From Variovorax sp. J22P240 (GTDB taxonomy: Bacteria; Pseudomonadota; Gammaproteobacteria; Burkholderiales; Burkholderiaceae_C), in the NCBI RefSeq assembly GCF_030316855.1, contig NZ_JASZYR010000002.1, positions 1 through 64,000 of the forward strand: a stretch of DNA of 64,000 nt, written 5' to 3'. Each line of letters opens with the position of its first letter. Position 1 is the first letter of the stretch. Under the pieces are notes generated by a model, which was given only the letters and a program-made list of their open reading frames with translations, made no database searches and was not told where the DNA came from. The position numbers were made by a program, and so were the translations under genes. This document shows, one piece after another, positions 18,280-25,930 of this stretch.

Positions 18280-19215
18280 ATGCGATTCCTGGTTGTAGGC
18301 GCTGGTGCGCTGGGCGGTTATTTCGGCGGGCGACTGCTGGAGGCGGGCGAGGACGTGACCTTCCTGCTGCGGCCTCGTCGCGCGGCTCAACTCGCGAAGA
18401 CCGGCCTGGTGATCAAGAGTCCGCGGGGCGACCTCACGCTGCCGTCGCCGTCCTCGGTACAGGCGGAGGGCATCGGCGGCCCCTATGACGTGGTGATCGT
18501 CGGTTGCAAGGCCTATGACCTCGCCGAGACGATGAACTCGTTCGCACCCGCGGTCGGACCGAACACGGCGATCCTTCCCCTGCTCAATGGCATGCGTCAC
18601 CTCGACGAACTCGCCGAGCGCTTCGGCCGCGAGCACGTGCTGGGCGGCCTGGGCATGATCTCCGCGGTGCTCGACGATGCGGGCTCGGTGCTTCATCTCA
18701 GTGACGTGCATGGCCTGACCTATGGCGAACTCGACGGTTCGCGCTCACCCCGCATGCACGCGTTGAACGCGGCTTTTGCGAAGGCCCGCTTCGATGGCGT
18801 GGCCTCCGACAACGTTCTTCAGGACATGTGGGAAAAGTGGATGCTCATCGCATCGGCGGCCAGCATGACCTGCCTGATGCGCGCCACCGTCGGCGACATC
18901 GTGCGCAGCGGTGGGACGGACCTCGCCAACGGCATGGTGCAGGAGTGTGTGGCCATCGCACGCCACAACGGCTTCGCCCCGCGGGCAGTGGCCATCGAGC
19001 GTGCCCGGGCCATCCTGACCGCGGCCGACTCGATGATGACCGCCTCGATGTTCAAGGACATCGAGCGCGGTGCGCCCATCGAGGCGGACCACATCGTCGG
19101 CGATCTGTTGCGGCGCGGCGCGGGTGGCAAGAAGTTATTGCTGTTGCGGGTGGCTCATGCGCACCTCAAGGCCTATGAGGCGCGGCGTGCGAGGGAGTCG
19201 CGCCCGACCCCTTGA
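18280..19215 (+). CDS. panE: 2-dehydropantoate 2-reductase family (ketopantoate reductase)
   Basis: The 311-residue NADP enzyme of the ApbA/PanE family has a Rossmann start VVGAGALGGYFGG and LLRP at the end of the second strand for cofactor selectivity. VGCKAYDL carries the conserved Lys and WEKWMLIASAASMTCLMR forms the start of the C-terminal helical domain. The classical reaction reduces ketopantoate to pantoate for coenzyme A. Many Burkholderiales carry several paralogues that act on other keto acids, so the gene name is provisional. The ribosome site AGAGAG is about 8 nt before ATG 18280. The 3' end overlaps a small opposite-strand gene by 43 bp. Confidence 0.82.
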   Translation: MRFLVVGAGALGGYFGGRLLEAGEDVTFLLRPRRAAQLAKTGLVIKSPRGDLTLPSPSSVQAEGIGGPYDVVIVGCKAYDLAETMNSFAPAVGPNTAILPLLNGMRHLDELAERFGREHVLGGLGMISAVLDDAGSVLHLSDVHGLTYGELDGSRSPRMHALNAAFAKARFDGVASDNVLQDMWEKWMLIASAASMTCLMRATVGDIVRSGGTDLANGMVQECVAIARHNGFAPRAVAIERARAILTAADSMMTASMFKDIERGAPIEADHIVGDLLRRGAGGKKLLLLRVAHAHLKAYEARRARESRPTP

Positions 19216-19463
19216 TCCTGCCCGACCTCCCCGTCACTGGCGGGCAGTTCGTCTCGCAGTGCTTCTTCGCCCTTGTCGGTGATGGCGAGCGCCTGTGCGG
19301 GCCGATGGATCTTCCCGCCGCCCGGGATTTCCTCGACCGGCGGAATCACCGCGGTGACTAGGCCGGCTGCCTGCAAAACGCGCAGTTTGTCGATGTGCGC
19401 GGGTGCATAGACCGTGCAAGGCAGTCCTTGCTTGGCAATCTGTCGAAGGAATTCCAATGGCAT
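19173..19463 (-). CDS. Conserved-looking small protein of unknown function
   Basis: The 96-residue cytoplasmic protein starts with MPLEFLRQIAKQGLPCTV, then DKLRVLQAAGLVTAVIPPVE, then AQALAITDKGEEAL. The arrangement hints at a small winged-helix (helix, LRVLQAAGLV turn, then a wing ending ALAITDKGEEAL). GGGAG lies 7 nt before ATG 19463, which supports expression. The last 43 bp overlap the 3' end of the panE-like gene, tail to tail. I do not recognise a named family. Confidence 0.6.
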   Translation of the reverse strand: MPLEFLRQIAKQGLPCTVYAPAHIDKLRVLQAAGLVTAVIPPVEEIPGGGKIHRPAQALAITDKGEEALRDELPASDGEVGQDQGVGRDSLARRAS

Positions 19464-19789
19464 CCGAAATCTCCCTGCATCTTCAGAATCTCATTCGAGG
19501 ACTACTTCAGCCTGCAGAACGGCCACCCTTCGACGTTGGCCCAGATGCATGCGCGGATCCAGGCGACCACGACATGGGGATCCTGAGCTTGCGGCACGGT
19601 TGTCATCCTGATCAACATCATGGGCCTCCATACGGCTGTTCTATGAAGTAGTTGTATGCGACGCGAGGGGCGCGGCCCAGCAGTGGAAGGCCAACGCTGT
19701 CGTGATCCGCCGGGCGGCCTGCGCGTACGCCAACCGCCTGTCCTTGGCCGTCGTCAACCGCTGACAGGCGTCGGACGCGACCCCGCCGC
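19464..19789. other. Intergenic region, nothing recognised
   Basis: The 326 bp lie between the starts and ends of minus-strand genes. Several short frames exist on both strands, but none shows a ribosome site together with biased composition or a recognisable product. No RNA gene, hairpin terminator or repeat was recognised. Confidence 0.5.
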
Positions 19790-21946
19790 TCAGCGTTTCG
19801 CGCCGGTCACCACGCCCGCGCCGCGCACCTCGAGCCTGATTTCGTCGACCACCTGTCCGCGCGCGTCGACCAACTCGACCCGGTGCCGGCCCGGCCAGGG
19901 CAGCCATTGCGCGCTGTTTCCGCGCGCGAACGGTTTGCCGTCGATGCGCCATTGCAGGCCGCGCCCCTCGGCCTCGAATCGCACGCGCTGGCGATTAGGC
20001 GGGATGTCGGGGTCGAGCGCGATGATGGTGCCGTTGGATGGGGCCGTGATGCGCGACGCCGCTTCCGTCGCCGAGGCGTCGGGCGCCAGCGCGAAGACCG
20101 CCTGTTCGGTGCCCGCGATGAACCATTCGTTGCGTGCCGCTTCCAGTTCGTCGCCGAAGCGCACGCGCGTCTGCACGAGCCCGGCGGGTGGCGCGGGTGC
20201 ACGGCTGGCTTCATTGCGGTGCAGATAGCCCATCACCTCGGTCCAGACCGGCGCCGCGCCGCTGGTGCCGCTGACATCCCACATCGGCGCGCCGCTCGCA
20301 TTGCCGACCCACACGCCGACGGTGTAGCGCTGCGACCATCCGACCGCCCAGTTGTCGCGCATGTCCTTGCTGGTGCCGGTCTTCACTGCCGTCCAGAAGC
20401 GGGTGGCGAGCACGCTGTCTAGGCCGAAGGTGCGCGCGCGGGCGTTGGTGTCGCTCAGGATGTCGCCCACGATGAACGCGGCGCGCGGGTCGATGGACGG
20501 GACGTCATCGCGTCTGGCTGCGAGTTGCCGGGGCACGAATCGCGTCTCGCCGAACCCTCCGCCATTCGCCAGCGTCCGGTAGCCGTTCGTCAGTGCCAGC
20601 AGCGACACCTCGGCGCTGCCCAGCGCCAGGCTGTAGCCGTAGTAGTCGCCGCTTTGAGCGAGTGGCATGCCGGCCGAACGAAGCTGGCGGGCGAAGGCCT
20701 CGGGGGACACCATCACCAGGGTGCGAACCGCCGGCACGTTGAGCGAGGCCGCGAGCGCGGTGCGAACCGACACGTAGCCCTTGAACTGCCGGTCGTAGTT
20801 CTGGGGGATGTAGAGCCCGCTGGCCGTATTGATCTGGGCCGACGAGTCATCGAGCAGCGACGCTGCCGTCAGCCGACGCTCGGCGATGGCCTCCGCATAG
20901 AGGAAAGGCTTGAGGGTGGAGCCCGGCTGGCGCTGCGCAAGCACGCCGTCCACCTCGGCCGCACGGCTCAGGTCGCCGGACGATCCGACCCAGGCGAGCA
21001 CCTCGCCGCTGGCGTTGTCGAGCACCACGAGTGCGCCGTCTTCCACGTTGCGGCCGCGCAGTTCGCGCAGGTGGCGCTGCAGCGTGCCCAGCGCAAAGCG
21101 CTGCAGCGGCGCACGCAGCGTCGTGCGGACGGTCTCGGGGTCGGGGCCGGATTCCTTCAACGCCCGCCGCGCAAGATGCGGCGCGATGCCTTCGCTGGCG
21201 TCGAAGCCGCGGCGCTGCAGTGCCGCGCTCGCGAACATGTCGAGCGCCTCGCAGTCCGGCTTGCTCTCGGGCTCCATCGCGCGCATGAGCTCGCAGCTGC
21301 GTTGCGCGACGAGGGCCGGCTTGGCGTTGGGTGCGCGCACCAGCGCCGCGGCCAGAGCGGCTTCGCGCGCATCCAGGCCATGGGGGGCTTTGCCGAACAA
21401 GGTGCGCGAGAGCGCGTCGATGCCGACGATCTCGCCCCGGAAGGGCACGGTGTTGAGATACGCCTCCAGGATCTGGTCCTTGCGCCAGTAGCGCTCAAGC
21501 TGCTGCGCGGCCACCGTCTGGCCGAGCTTCTGCGTGAGGCTGCGGCCACCGCCGCCGCGCCGCAGGTCGTCGTCGAGCAGGCCGGCGAGCTGCATCGTGA
21601 TGGTCGATGCGCCGCGCGTGCGCGTGTTCCATACGTTGCCCCAGGCTGCGGACGAGACGGCGCGCCAGTCCACGCCGCTGTGCTCGTAGAAGCGCTTGTC
21701 TTCGCTCAGCACCATCGCGGTGCGCAGGGCCGGGGAGACGTCCGCCAGCGCGACCCACTGGCCGCGGCGCACAGTGCTGTCCGTGCGCACGCGCTGCAGG
21801 AGTTCGCCATCCCTGTCGACGATCGGCGTGTCGGAAGGATGGAAGTCGCGGCGCACCTCAGTGAAGCTCGGGAGCGCCCATGCGGAGCCAGCCAGCAGCG
21901 CGGCCAGTGCGACCGATACGGCGGCTGTCAGACGACGGTTGGGCAC
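19790..21946 (-). CDS. pbpC: Penicillin-binding protein 1C
   Basis: The 718-residue bifunctional peptidoglycan synthase has one N-terminal membrane anchor (LTAAVSVALAALLAGSAWAL). The GT51 transglycosylase has EDKRFYEHSGVDW, RGASTITMQLA and RKDQILEAYLN. The transpeptidase carries the SxxK motif STLK, SLN and KTGTS, and the C-terminal PBP1C-specific beta domain follows. The start is GTG 21946 with GGGGAG 7 nt upstream. The frame open to 22141 overlaps the GntR gene and is not coding. PBP1C is usually encoded beside a bacterial alpha-2-macroglobulin; here that partner lies 11 kb away on the same strand. The neighbour upstream is the GntR regulator, 22 bp away. Confidence 0.93.
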   Translation of the reverse strand: MPNRRLTAAVSVALAALLAGSAWALPSFTEVRRDFHPSDTPIVDRDGELLQRVRTDSTVRRGQWVALADVSPALRTAMVLSEDKRFYEHSGVDWRAVSSAAWGNVWNTRTRGASTITMQLAGLLDDDLRRGGGGRSLTQKLGQTVAAQQLERYWRKDQILEAYLNTVPFRGEIVGIDALSRTLFGKAPHGLDAREAALAAALVRAPNAKPALVAQRSCELMRAMEPESKPDCEALDMFASAALQRRGFDASEGIAPHLARRALKESGPDPETVRTTLRAPLQRFALGTLQRHLRELRGRNVEDGALVVLDNASGEVLAWVGSSGDLSRAAEVDGVLAQRQPGSTLKPFLYAEAIAERRLTAASLLDDSSAQINTASGLYIPQNYDRQFKGYVSVRTALAASLNVPAVRTLVMVSPEAFARQLRSAGMPLAQSGDYYGYSLALGSAEVSLLALTNGYRTLANGGGFGETRFVPRQLAARRDDVPSIDPRAAFIVGDILSDTNARARTFGLDSVLATRFWTAVKTGTSKDMRDNWAVGWSQRYTVGVWVGNASGAPMWDVSGTSGAAPVWTEVMGYLHRNEASRAPAPPAGLVQTRVRFGDELEAARNEWFIAGTEQAVFALAPDASATEAASRITAPSNGTIIALDPDIPPNRQRVRFEAEGRGLQWRIDGKPFARGNSAQWLPWPGRHRVELVDARGQVVDEIRLEVRGAGVVTGAKR

Positions 21947-21968
21947 GGCAATGCTCCCCGCGCGCGGA

Positions 21969-22718
21969 TCAGGCCATGCCGAGCAGATGAGCCAGCGTGC
22001 GATCGGGCGCGGCTCGCTGCACTGACACGTTTCGTTCCAACTCGCGCAGGTGCTCGTCCATGAGCTGCACCGCGCCTTCGGCGTCGCCGCGCGCGACGCA
22101 ATCCACGATGCGTTCGTGCTCCTCGTGTTCGCAGGCGGCATTGCCCGGCGGCTCGTACAGCGCCACGATGAGCGAGCAGCGCGACACCATCTCGACCAGG
22201 TAGCGCTCCAGGATCGGGTTGCGCGCCAGCCCCGCCAGGCCCAGGTGAAAGGAACTCGCCAGCCGCGCCCAGGCCGGCTGGTCGAAGCGGTTCATCACGT
22301 CGTGTTCCTGCTTGAGCTGCTTGCGCAGCTCCGCCACGTCGCGTGCGGTCGCGTTCTGCGTCGCCAGATTGACGATGATCGCCTCGAGCCCCCGCCGCGC
22401 CTCGAAAATCTGCCGCGTCTCCTCGGGTGAGGGCACCGCGATGATCGCGCCGCGGTTGGGCCGCAATTGCACGATGTGGTCATGCGCCAGCCGCTGCAGC
22501 ACCTTGCGGACCACCGAGCGGCTCACGCCGAACAACTCGCACAACGAACTCTCCGGCAGCTTGGTGCCGGGCGTGAGCCGCTGGTTCATCACGCTGTCGA
22601 ACACGGCCCGGTAGATGCGCGATTCGACGTCGTCGCCTTCGTCCACCGACGACAGGGCGCCGGTCGGACGCAAAGGCGTATCGACGGCGGGAAGACGGGC
22701 GGTTCTGGAGCGTGGCAT
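21969..22718 (-). CDS. GntR-family transcriptional regulator, FCD type
   Basis: The 249-residue regulator has an N-terminal winged helix (about 33-95; GTKLPESSLCELFGVSRSVV, then LQRLAHDHIVQLRPNRG) and a C-terminal all-helical FCD ligand domain (about 105-235). The metal-binding-type residues Asp and His recur there as FHLGLA and HEEHERIVDCV. Such repressors usually respond to small carboxylates or amino-acid derivatives. It is downstream of the deacetylase gene (42-bp gap) and upstream of pbpC on the same strand. A perfect 9-2-9 palindrome in the divergent deacetylase/ABC promoter region is a strong candidate for its operator. Confidence 0.9.
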   Translation of the reverse strand: MPRSRTARLPAVDTPLRPTGALSSVDEGDDVESRIYRAVFDSVMNQRLTPGTKLPESSLCELFGVSRSVVRKVLQRLAHDHIVQLRPNRGAIIAVPSPEETRQIFEARRGLEAIIVNLATQNATARDVAELRKQLKQEHDVMNRFDQPAWARLASSFHLGLAGLARNPILERYLVEMVSRCSLIVALYEPPGNAACEHEEHERIVDCVARGDAEGAVQLMDEHLRELERNVSVQRAAPDRTLAHLLGMA

Positions 22719-22760
22719 GGGAACGGGAACGAGATCGGGGAGCGCGGACAGCGGGCCCCG

Positions 22761-23669
22761 CTAGCTTGCCACATGCGCAGCCACGTGCCTGCAGACGGCG
22801 CCTGGCGTCGTGAACCAGACCTCGCCGCGGTCGCGCAGGGCCGCGAGGTGCTGCAGCGCGCGGCGCAGGTGCCGCAGGCGGTAGGGCTGGCCCACGATGT
22901 AGGGGTGCAGCGCGACGCCCATCACCAGCGGCTGCCGGCGTGACTGTTCGAGCATCTCGTCGGCGTTGTCGATGATCATCTGCGCGAAATCCTTCGCGTC
23001 CATCTGCCTGGCAATGATCATCGGGATGTCGTTCAGCTCCTGCGGGTAGGGCACCGACCACAGCGTGCGGCCGCTGCGTGTGCGCATGGGCATGGGCTGG
23101 TCGTCGTGGCACCAATTGAGGGTGTAGCTGTAGCCGGCCTCGGCCAGCAGGTCCGGCGTGTGGCGGCTCTCCGAAATCCACGGCGAGAGCCAGCCCGATG
23201 GCGCCTCGCCGCTTTCTTCCAGCATGCGGGCGCGGCAACGGATCAGCAGGGCGCCTTCGTTCTTCTCGTCCATGTCGGCCTGGCGCTCCGAGTTGCTGTG
23301 GCCATGCCCGATGAGCTCGTCGCCCCGCGCGACGCAGGCCGCGATCAGCTCGGGGCAGTGGTCGTAGAGCGCGGTGTTCAGCAGCGTGCCCGAAGGCAGG
23401 CCCAGGCTGTCGAACAGTTCGAGCATGCGCCACGCGCCCACCCGATTGCCGTATTCGCGCCAGGAGTGATTCAGCACGTCGGGATGCGGTGCCGCCGGGC
23501 CGATGCACGCGCCCATGCCTTCGCCGAACGCGAAGTGCTCGAGATTGAGACCGATGTAGACGGCCAGGCGGGCGCCGTTCGGCCAGGCGTGGCCTGCGCG
23601 GCGGGTGATGGGCAGGTAGTCGAAGCGCTCATGGGCGGGCAGGGGGCCGAGATAGCGGGCGTCGGGCAT
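22761..23669 (-). CDS. Allantoinase-like polysaccharide deacetylase family protein
   Basis: The 302-residue cytoplasmic protein is of the NodB-like deacetylase fold, in the PuuE/allantoinase-like branch. It shows YLPITRRAGHAWPNGARLAVY shortened to its core, YGNRVGAWRMLELFD, GHGHSNSE, ESRHTPDLLAEAGY and VALHPYIVGQPYRL. That branch hydrolyses cyclic amides or C-N bonds of small molecules, not cell-wall glycans, and there is no signal peptide. ATG 23669 has GGAGAC 5-6 nt upstream. Being divergent from a complete ABC uptake system and upstream of a GntR gene suggests catabolism of an imported nitrogen compound. The substrate is unknown. Confidence 0.82.
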   Translation of the reverse strand: MPDARYLGPLPAHERFDYLPITRRAGHAWPNGARLAVYIGLNLEHFAFGEGMGACIGPAAPHPDVLNHSWREYGNRVGAWRMLELFDSLGLPSGTLLNTALYDHCPELIAACVARGDELIGHGHSNSERQADMDEKNEGALLIRCRARMLEESGEAPSGWLSPWISESRHTPDLLAEAGYSYTLNWCHDDQPMPMRTRSGRTLWSVPYPQELNDIPMIIARQMDAKDFAQMIIDNADEMLEQSRRQPLVMGVALHPYIVGQPYRLRHLRRALQHLAALRDRGEVWFTTPGAVCRHVAAHVAS

Positions 23670-23715
23670 GCGGGGTCTCCAGAGGGGCAGGTGTCTTTGC
23701 GTCTGCAAGATCCGG

Positions 23716-23735
23716 ACCAATTGTTGACAATTGGT
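23716..23735. promoter_or_regulatory. Perfect inverted repeat, likely GntR/FCD operator
   Basis: ACCAATTGT-TG-ACAATTGGT is a perfect 9-bp inverted repeat with a 2-bp spacer, centred in the 157-bp gap between the deacetylase and the ABC transporter genes. Its core TTGTNNACAA fits the short palindromes bound by FCD-type GntR regulators, and such a regulator is encoded in the adjoining operon. The site includes a TTGACA, which could serve as a -35 box for the transporter operon, so binding would block transcription. Confidence 0.6.
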
Positions 23736-23826
23736 TCATCGATATGTACGCATGAAGTTGTCGACATTGGCGACATTGGCACGGCGCTTGCATCACGCAG
23801 CGCTTCCATTCACGGAGAGAACCGCC

Positions 23827-25014
23827 ATGTCCCTTTTTGCACGCCGCACCGTCCTTTCCAGTGCATTCGCGCTGGCCTTCGCCACCCTGACCGGCACCGC
23901 GCTCGCCGCGGATCCGATCAAGATCGGCCTGGTCACGGCCCTGTCGGGACAGTCGGCCTTGTCGGGCGAGGCCATCACGCGCGGCCTGCAACTCGCGATC
24001 GACGAGGTCAACGCCAGGGGAGGCCTGCTCGGCGGACGCAAGCTGGAACTGGTGCGTCGCGACGACGAGGCGAATCCGGCCAAGGGCGTGACCGCGGCGC
24101 GCGAACTCATCTTCAAGGAGAAGGTCGCGGTGCTTTTCGGTGGCCTGGACACGCCGGTCTCGATGGCGATCGTGCCGCTCGTCAACCAGGAAAAGGTGCC
24201 CTTCATGGGCCCGTGGGCCGCGGGCACGCCGATCACCAGGAACGGCGCCAATCCCAACTACGCCTTCCGCGTCTCGGCCGTCGACGAAGTGGTCGACAAG
24301 GCCATGCTGCAGTACGCGCAGAAGACCTTCAAGGCGGCCAAGCCGGGGATGATCCTCGTGAACAACCCGTGGGGCGAATCGAACGAGAAGGGTCTGAAAG
24401 CGGCGCTGGCCGAGAAGGGCGTGGCCGTCGCGGGCGTCGAGAAATTCGAGGCGAACGATCTGGACATGGTCCCGCAGCTCACGCGCCTGAAGGCGGCGGG
24501 CGCCGATTCTCTCTTCCTCGTTGCCAACGTGGGCCCTTCGGCACAGGTGGTGAAGTCGCTGGACCGCATGGGCTGGAAGGTGCCGGTGGTCTCGCACTGG
24601 GGCCCGGCAGGCGGCCGTTTCACCGAACTGGCCGGCCCGAACGCGAAGGACGTGCACTTCGTGCAGACCTACAGCTTCTTCGGCAAGCAATCGCCGGTGG
24701 GCGAGCGCGTCATCAAGTCGCTCATGGCCAAGTACCCGGCCATCAAGGGCCCGGGCGACATCACGCCGGCCGTGGGCGTGGCGAACGCGTATGACGGCAT
24801 GCACCTCGCGGCGCTCGCCATCGCTCAGGCCGGCTCGACCGACGGCGACGCCGTGCGACAGGGCTTCTACAAGATCGCCAGCTACGACGGACTCATCAAG
24901 AAGTACGCGGCGCCCTTCACCGCTGCCAACCACGACGCGCTGGGCGTGGACGACTACGTGTGGGCGCAGTTCATCGACGACCGCATCCTGCCCGTCGGCG
25001 TGACGGTCAACTGA
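23827..25014 (+). CDS. ABC transporter substrate-binding protein, branched-chain amino acid type
   Basis: The 395-residue periplasmic binding protein has a Sec signal (RRTVLSSAFALAFATLTGTALA, shortened here, cleaved before ADPIKIG). It has the type I two-lobed receptor fold: PIKIGLVTALSGQSALSGEA, LAIDEVNARGGLLGGRKLEL and FGGLDTPVSMAIVPLVNQ in pieces. ATG 23827 follows GGAGAGA. It is the first gene of the transporter operon. Ligands in this family range from amino acids to amides, ureas and aromatic acids. The deacetylase divergent from it suggests a nitrogen-containing ring or amide. Confidence 0.9.
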   Translation: MSLFARRTVLSSAFALAFATLTGTALAADPIKIGLVTALSGQSALSGEAITRGLQLAIDEVNARGGLLGGRKLELVRRDDEANPAKGVTAARELIFKEKVAVLFGGLDTPVSMAIVPLVNQEKVPFMGPWAAGTPITRNGANPNYAFRVSAVDEVVDKAMLQYAQKTFKAAKPGMILVNNPWGESNEKGLKAALAEKGVAVAGVEKFEANDLDMVPQLTRLKAAGADSLFLVANVGPSAQVVKSLDRMGWKVPVVSHWGPAGGRFTELAGPNAKDVHFVQTYSFFGKQSPVGERVIKSLMAKYPAIKGPGDITPAVGVANAYDGMHLAALAIAQAGSTDGDAVRQGFYKIASYDGLIKKYAAPFTAANHDALGVDDYVWAQFIDDRILPVGVTVN

Positions 25015-25051
25015 AGGCGCTCGCGCCGCGTCTGAAGAAGGTCCACGCACG

Positions 25052-25930
25052 ATGTCGATGTTGTCCGCGCTGCTCAGTGGCTTCGGCCTGGGGAGCATGT
25101 ATGGCCTGATGGCCTTGGGGTTCTACGTGACCTATGCCGTGTCGGGCACGGTCAACTTTGCACAGGGCAGTTCGATGATGCTGGGTGCGGTGCTGACCTT
25201 CACCTTCGCGCAGACGCTCGGCTGGCCGCTGGTTCCGGCCGTGGTGCTGGCGCTGTGCGGGTGCGCGCTCTATGGGCTGGTGGTCGAGTTTCTCGCCGTG
25301 CGGCCCTTTGCGAGCCGGGGCTCGAACGCATGGCTGATCGCCACGGTGGCCCTCGGCATCGTGCTCGACAACCTGGTGCTGTTCACTTTCGGCAAGGAGC
25401 CGCGCAGCCTGCCGTCGCCACTGGCGGTGTCGCCGGTGACTGTGGGTGGTGTGGGACTGGGCGTGTATCCGTTGCAGATCGTCATTCCCATCGTCGGGCT
25501 GCTGCTCGCGGGGCTGCTGCATGCGGTGTCGCGCCGCACGCGCTGGGGCGTCGCGATGCTCGCGGTGGTGCAGAACCGCGACGCGGCACGGTTGATGGGC
25601 ATCCCGATCCGGCGCGTCGTCGCGCTGGCGTTCGCGATGTCGGCGGTCTTCGCGGGCGTGGCGGGCGTGTTGATCGCGCCGCTGCTGAACGTCAACGCCG
25701 ACATGGGCACGCTGTTCGGCCTGAAGGCCTTCGCGGTTGCGATCCTGGGCGGCATCGGTAGCCCGTGGGGCGTGATGATCGCGGGGCTGCTCTTCGGCAT
25801 CCTGGAATCGCTGATCACGTCGACGCTGGGTTCTAGCTACACGCAGATCATCAGCTTCGGGCTGGTGATCGTGGCGCTGGCGTTGCGGCCCAACGGGCTC
25901 TTCGGCCGGGCGGAGGTGAAGAAGGTATGA
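25052..25930 (+). CDS. ABC transporter permease, LivH type
   Basis: The 292-residue inner-membrane permease has about eight hydrophobic helices. Family motifs include GSMYGLMALGFYVTYAVSG, GTVNFAQGSSMMLGA, a cytoplasmic-loop NRDAARLMGIPIRRV and LGGIGSPWGVMIAGLLFG. It forms the channel together with the LivM half of the next gene. The ATG at 25052 lies 37 nt after the binding-protein stop. The stop overlaps the next start in ATGA, so translation of the two is coupled. Confidence 0.92.
   Translation: MSMLSALLSGFGLGSMYGLMALGFYVTYAVSGTVNFAQGSSMMLGAVLTFTFAQTLGWPLVPAVVLALCGCALYGLVVEFLAVRPFASRGSNAWLIATVALGIVLDNLVLFTFGKEPRSLPSPLAVSPVTVGGVGLGVYPLQIVIPIVGLLLAGLLHAVSRRTRWGVAMLAVVQNRDAARLMGIPIRRVVALAFAMSAVFAGVAGVLIAPLLNVNADMGTLFGLKAFAVAILGGIGSPWGVMIAGLLFGILESLITSTLGSSYTQIISFGLVIVALALRPNGLFGRAEVKKV

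Noticed and set aside
19403..19651. Plus-strand short frames in the gap before pbpC
   Set aside because: No ribosome site with biased codons, and they overlap the better-supported minus-strand 96-residue gene.
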